DNA of 9,311 nt from an uncultured Verrucomicrobiales bacterium (GTDB lineage Bacteria > Verrucomicrobiota > Verrucomicrobiia > Verrucomicrobiales > DEV007). The translations under genes were made by a program, and so were the position numbers. The notes below the pieces were generated by a model that did no database searches, had not been told where the DNA came from, and saw nothing but the letters and a program-made list of their open reading frames with translations. The stretch covers positions 1 to 9,311 of the forward strand of contig CALCSP010000787.1 in NCBI GenBank assembly GCA_937893785.1, given 5' to 3'. Of this stretch, positions 6,378 to 9,311 are shown piece after piece (the stretch's first letter is position 1; each line of letters starts with the position of its first letter).

Positions 6378-7373
6378 ATGAACATCGAAATATCCCAGAG
6401 GCGGTCTGTTCGCGGAAGTCGTTGCGCTTCCGTGCTGATCGCTGTTTTCTGGCTGATGGCGGCACTTGGCCTAGCTGTTTTTGCCACCCTTTTTGTGGTT
6501 CATGCCGACATGGAGGTTGTCAGTGACGAGAAAGCTTCATTTCGTGCGCTACAACTTGCTGAGACGGGAATTGCCATTGCAGCTAACGGCAATATTAAGG
6601 AATACGACCCGATCCTGCAGCAGAATCCGGTGACAGATCCCGGTCTGATGGAATATTTTGATTTTGGCGAGAATGAGGGATTCTCCGTTAGGATTCGCAA
6701 TGAGTCTGGATGGCTCAATCCAAACCAAGCATTATTGCGTGGCGACAGGGCTCTGCTGGAGGGTATTTTTAATTCCTGGGGAATGGAATTAAGTGAGGCG
6801 CAGGAGGTAGTGAGTGCCTTGATAGACTGGGTGGATACCGATGATATCACTAGCGCAGCACCTGAGGGAGCAGAGGCAGAATGGTATGAGGATAACGGTA
6901 TAGGGGACGGAAACTATCCATTTAACCGTGCCTTTTATGAGGTTGAGGAAATGAAATTTGTACGAGGTATGGACTTGGTTGCCGCCTACAAGCCAGACTG
7001 GAGGGATTACTTTACGGTGCGAAGTGAGGGACCGGTGGATGTCAATGAGGCCTCGCCAGAGATCATTGCTTTGGCCGCCGAGACAGAAATTGAGTGGGTC
7101 GAAGATTTTATTATCCAGAGGGCCGGTCCCGATGAAATCAAGGATACCGAGGATGACCTCCCTTTTAACGACATTAATGCTGTATTAGACCAGATTCAGT
7201 CACCGCCGGATCGGCGTGATATTATCAGCCAGCGATTTACGACCAGGGGAAACACCGTGCGTATTGAGAGTACGGGTTATTTTGGTGATTTTAAACGGCA
7301 GCTTGTTGTGGTATTACGCAATCGAAGCAGCAGACCGGCACTGCTATCAAGAGAGGAGATATCAATACAGTAA
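6378..7373 (+). CDS. gspK: Minor pseudopilin GspK
   Basis: Largest minor pseudopilin, which caps the pseudopilus tip. From ATG 6378 it is 331 aa, typical for the family. The leader ends RRSVRG (8-13), and the membrane helix runs about 17-41. Characteristic GspK features follow: ALQLAETGIAIA (57-68), GWLNPNQA (111-118), and a helical SAM-like region with DRALLEGI and ALIDWVDTDD (147-156). Next come an acidic AEAEWY (166-170 region), FVRGMD (194-199) and VDVNEASPEII (220-230). A loop GPDEIKDTEDD (250-260) resembles the GspG calcium loop. I chose ATG 6378 over the longer TTG 6249 frame because it gives a normal short leader and has AGGGTG just upstream. Cleavage after G13 would leave Ser-Arg-Cys at the mature N-terminus, unusual because Arg falls at +2. 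It is separated from gspJ by 417 nt and abuts gspL directly. Confidence 0.9.
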   Translation: MNIEISQRRSVRGSRCASVLIAVFWLMAALGLAVFATLFVVHADMEVVSDEKASFRALQLAETGIAIAANGNIKEYDPILQQNPVTDPGLMEYFDFGENEGFSVRIRNESGWLNPNQALLRGDRALLEGIFNSWGMELSEAQEVVSALIDWVDTDDITSAAPEGAEAEWYEDNGIGDGNYPFNRAFYEVEEMKFVRGMDLVAAYKPDWRDYFTVRSEGPVDVNEASPEIIALAAETEIEWVEDFIIQRAGPDEIKDTEDDLPFNDINAVLDQIQSPPDRRDIISQRFTTRGNTVRIESTGYFGDFKRQLVVVLRNRSSRPALLSREEISIQ

Positions 7374-8678
7374 ATGGCAAAACAAGACAGTGATACCACG
7401 CTCTGTTTTCCAGGCGAAAATGGCTGGGAGCTCTGGGCAGAGAAATCGGGCCGGATGGTGTGTGTTGAAACCCGTCCAATGAAGGAGGGCTCTGAAGAAG
7501 GAAGTCAACCTTTCCGAAGTGCCACTCATTATGCTTTTCCGGTAAATTCTGTCTTTGCTGTGCCAATCTGGACAGCCACGGATGCTCCCGATATGCTTGG
7601 TAGCCTGGTGGAGATGCAGCTTGAGAAATCAGGGCTCAAGCCTGATTCCAGTAGCGGCAGGATGCTGGATTACCGGACGGTACAGAAAGTGGATTCAGGT
7701 GAAGAGGGTAAGAGTCCTCGTAATCTCGTCCTAGCCACCGTGCTCAATTCTGATTATGATCATCCCCTGCCCGATAAAGGGGCTCGGGAGTTTGATGTCA
7801 GTCCAAGGTTCTTGAACCTTCCGGGTAATCACATTGTGATTTGGCGCGAGCTTGGTCGCCTGGTGGCCGCATTGACCAGGAACGGTGAAGTTGTCTACTT
7901 TCAGGGTCTCAACAGTAATGAGTTTGATGTTGCAGCAGTGCAGGAAATTCGCTGTGTGCTTCTTGGTCTTGATGGGGCAGGTCCGGTGAGCAATGAAGAA
8001 AGGAGTCAGGATATTCTCTCTCAGATTTCCGGTATACAAGTTTGGCTGGAGGATGCTGATAAAGCTGTTGTCGAGGAACTCCAGAAGGCACTCGACATGG
8101 ATGCCATTATTGCCCTGCGACCGGATCCTGTGCTTCCGAATGATTATTCAGGCTTGTTGCCGGGTGTGATCGCCATTCAGCGCGAGCAACAGAAGCGGAC
8201 GCTTTTAATTCGCAATATCATGCTGGCACTAGCGGCATGTTACCTAGTTTTCCTAGCGATCTATTTCTTTAAGTATTTCAAAGTCATACAGGAGAATGGG
8301 CAGTTGAGTGAGCAGGTCACTGAGTTGGAGGATGAATACGGATGGATTTCCTCGTTTGAAAAGAAATGGAGAGAGATTGAGCCTGTGATTGATGGACAAA
8401 CCCATCCCTCGGAGCTTCTGCATCGGTGCACGCTGCAATTGCCTGAGAAGGACGTGCGTTTTACCAGTTTTGCCGTGAAGGGTAGCACCATTACCATTAT
8501 AGGGGAGTGCAGAGATCCGAATGCCGGGCGCAGATTTGGCGCCAAGTTAATGGGAGCGCAAGCGATGAGTGACTATAAGTGGGAATGGCTTCAACGACCC
8601 ACTGTTAATACGCGGCTAAAGGATGGCACTGCGACCTTCAGGCTTCAGGGAGGATATAAATACGGTAACGACGCATAG
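7374..8678 (+). CDS. gspL: GspL-like T2SS assembly protein
   Basis: Bitopic inner-membrane protein that in known systems recruits GspE through its cytoplasmic domain and pairs with GspM in the periplasm. The 434 aa follow the GspL layout. A large N-terminal soluble domain (1-275) contains a PilM/actin-like pattern IVIWRELGRLVAALTRNG (154-171). A Lys/Arg boundary (QQKR, 272-275) precedes one membrane helix (about 280-300). A heptad-like coiled segment (305-338) then leads to a small alpha/beta domain (about 360-432) consistent with the ferredoxin-like periplasmic domain. Overall sequence similarity to classical GspL is not obvious to me, so the call depends on architecture and position between gspK and gspM. 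The ATG immediately follows the gspK stop. The nearest AGGAG (7354-7358) is 15 nt away, which suggests coupled translation. Confidence 0.78.
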   Translation: MAKQDSDTTLCFPGENGWELWAEKSGRMVCVETRPMKEGSEEGSQPFRSATHYAFPVNSVFAVPIWTATDAPDMLGSLVEMQLEKSGLKPDSSSGRMLDYRTVQKVDSGEEGKSPRNLVLATVLNSDYDHPLPDKGAREFDVSPRFLNLPGNHIVIWRELGRLVAALTRNGEVVYFQGLNSNEFDVAAVQEIRCVLLGLDGAGPVSNEERSQDILSQISGIQVWLEDADKAVVEELQKALDMDAIIALRPDPVLPNDYSGLLPGVIAIQREQQKRTLLIRNIMLALAACYLVFLAIYFFKYFKVIQENGQLSEQVTELEDEYGWISSFEKKWREIEPVIDGQTHPSELLHRCTLQLPEKDVRFTSFAVKGSTITIIGECRDPNAGRRFGAKLMGAQAMSDYKWEWLQRPTVNTRLKDGTATFRLQGGYKYGNDA

Positions 8679-8685
8679 AAAAATA

Positions 8686-9311
8686 ATGGCTTCTCTCAAT
8701 CATAGTGAAAAGCGTCTGCTGATTATTTTCGCAGCAGCTCTTTTTTGTGTCGCCAATTTTCTGGTTATGGGAAGTTTTTCCGAACGGAGGCAATTGGCGG
8801 AGTCGGAGAGTGGAAACTTTCGGGAAGAGATTCTCGACTTTGAGGACGAGAAGCGGGAGAAACCGAAGTGGTTGGCTACTAGGGCAATGCTGCAGATGAT
8901 CGAACCGGTATTTGTCAGTGAAGAAGCTGCGGCAACCGAGATTGAAAATCATCTCAAGCAATGTGCTATTTACTCTGGCGCCACCATTGATCAGATTAGA
9001 CCGGACCCTCCAATCATTGATCCGGCATCAAGGTATACCAAGGTTCCACTTGGAGTGAAACTTTCCGGGAGTGATGATCAGGTAACGCGTTTTGTGTCGC
9101 TGGTGACCCTCGCCGGATGGGCGCAGTCAGCCGGGAAGTCGGTGGCCAAATTTTACCACATTCCTGAGATCACATACACGAGTGACAAAAAAGATCCGAC
9201 GATTCTTAGATGCACTCTGGTTGTGACTCGTTGGTATGCAAACAATGCTTCTGCCCCCAATCCTTTAACGCCTGCGCCTGCCACTCCGGCCCCTGAAACG
9301 CCTGCGCCTTC
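8686..9311 (+). CDS. gspM: GspM-like T2SS assembly protein (partial)
   Basis: Open at the right edge: 208 codons are visible without a stop. The layout is that of GspM/PilO proteins. A short cytoplasmic N-terminus (1-10) is followed by one membrane helix (about 11-28) and a charged, probably coiled segment (32-62). A periplasmic alpha/beta domain (about 75-185) contains VPLGVKLSGSDDQVTRFVSLV (120-140) and LRCTLVVTRWY (174-184), strand-helix-strand patterns expected of a ferredoxin-like fold. A Thr/Pro/Ala linker (about 188 onward) then begins and continues beyond the window. That linker is not a standard end for GspM and may lead to another domain or a disordered tail. It starts 7 nt after gspL with no clear ribosome site. 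The symbol rests on architecture and position after gspL. Confidence 0.72.
   Translation, partial: MASLNHSEKRLLIIFAAALFCVANFLVMGSFSERRQLAESESGNFREEILDFEDEKREKPKWLATRAMLQMIEPVFVSEEAAATEIENHLKQCAIYSGATIDQIRPDPPIIDPASRYTKVPLGVKLSGSDDQVTRFVSLVTLAGWAQSAGKSVAKFYHIPEITYTSDKKDPTILRCTLVVTRWYANNASAPNPLTPAPATPAPETPAP
9268..9309 (+). repeat. 15-nt periodic repeat coding Thr-Pro-Ala-Pro
   Basis: Threonine codons at 9268, 9283 and 9298 each begin a TPAP unit with a 15-nt period (TPAPA, TPAPE, TPAP). The 12-mer ACGCCTGCGCCT occurs exactly at 9268-9279 and 9298-9309. It encodes a Pro/Ala/Thr linker in the C-terminal part of the GspM-like protein and may continue past the window edge. Confidence 0.8.

Noticed and set aside
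6405..6425. Possible lipoprotein signal around Cys16 of GspK
   Set aside because: Arg directly precedes the Cys and the hydrophobic stretch comes after it, not before, so it does not fit a lipobox.

Overview
This window is one co-directional block on the + strand carrying nine genes of a type II secretion system (T2SS) in the order gspE-F-G-H-I-J-K-L-M. The genes cover the cytoplasmic ATPase (E), the polytopic inner-membrane platform protein (F), the major pseudopilin (G), the four minor pseudopilins (H, I, J, K) and the two bitopic assembly proteins (L, and M cut by the window edge). The calls for E, F and G are very secure, those for H-K secure, and L and M rest mainly on architecture and position. 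I found no mobile element, CRISPR array, RNA gene or defence-type gene.

Layout: 1-349 is a leader without a convincing gene. gspE (350-2194) and gspF (2234-3508, TTG start) follow. gspG (3598-4035) is flanked by noncoding spacers of 89 and 50 nt, and the second holds strong GC-rich inverted repeats. gspH, gspI and gspJ (4086-5960) are packed tightly, and gspI and gspJ overlap by 29 nt. A 417-nt gap (5961-6377) with two weak terminator-like hairpins separates gspJ from gspK. gspK, gspL and gspM (6378 to the right edge) are again almost contiguous. The E-to-M order is the classical one, but gspC and gspD do not precede gspE here, and neither they nor the prepilin peptidase gene gspO are in the window.

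How the genes work together (family knowledge): the GspE hexamer hydrolyses ATP on the cytoplasmic face, is anchored by the GspL cytoplasmic domain, and acts with GspF, L and M to add pseudopilins to a short periplasmic fibre. GspG forms the shaft. GspH, I, J and K form the tip that primes assembly and contacts substrate or secretin. The organism is therefore a diderm bacterium. Moderate GC content, few Shine-Dalgarno sites, and divergent GspL/GspM proteins recognisable mainly by layout suggest a lineage outside the well-studied Gammaproteobacteria. Verrucomicrobiota/PVC bacteria are my best guess, but this is a low-confidence inference.

Points worth a second look are an Arg/Gly/Pro-rich 63-residue tail on GspJ, the large gspJ-gspK gap, the hairpin cluster after gspG, an acidic insertion in the GspE N-terminal domain, a GspG-like calcium-loop motif in GspK, an atypical GspK N-terminus, and a Thr-Pro-Ala-Pro repeat in GspM that runs off the window. 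I did not find evidence for a wholly new system: this is a recognisable T2SS core operon with lineage-specific modifications.
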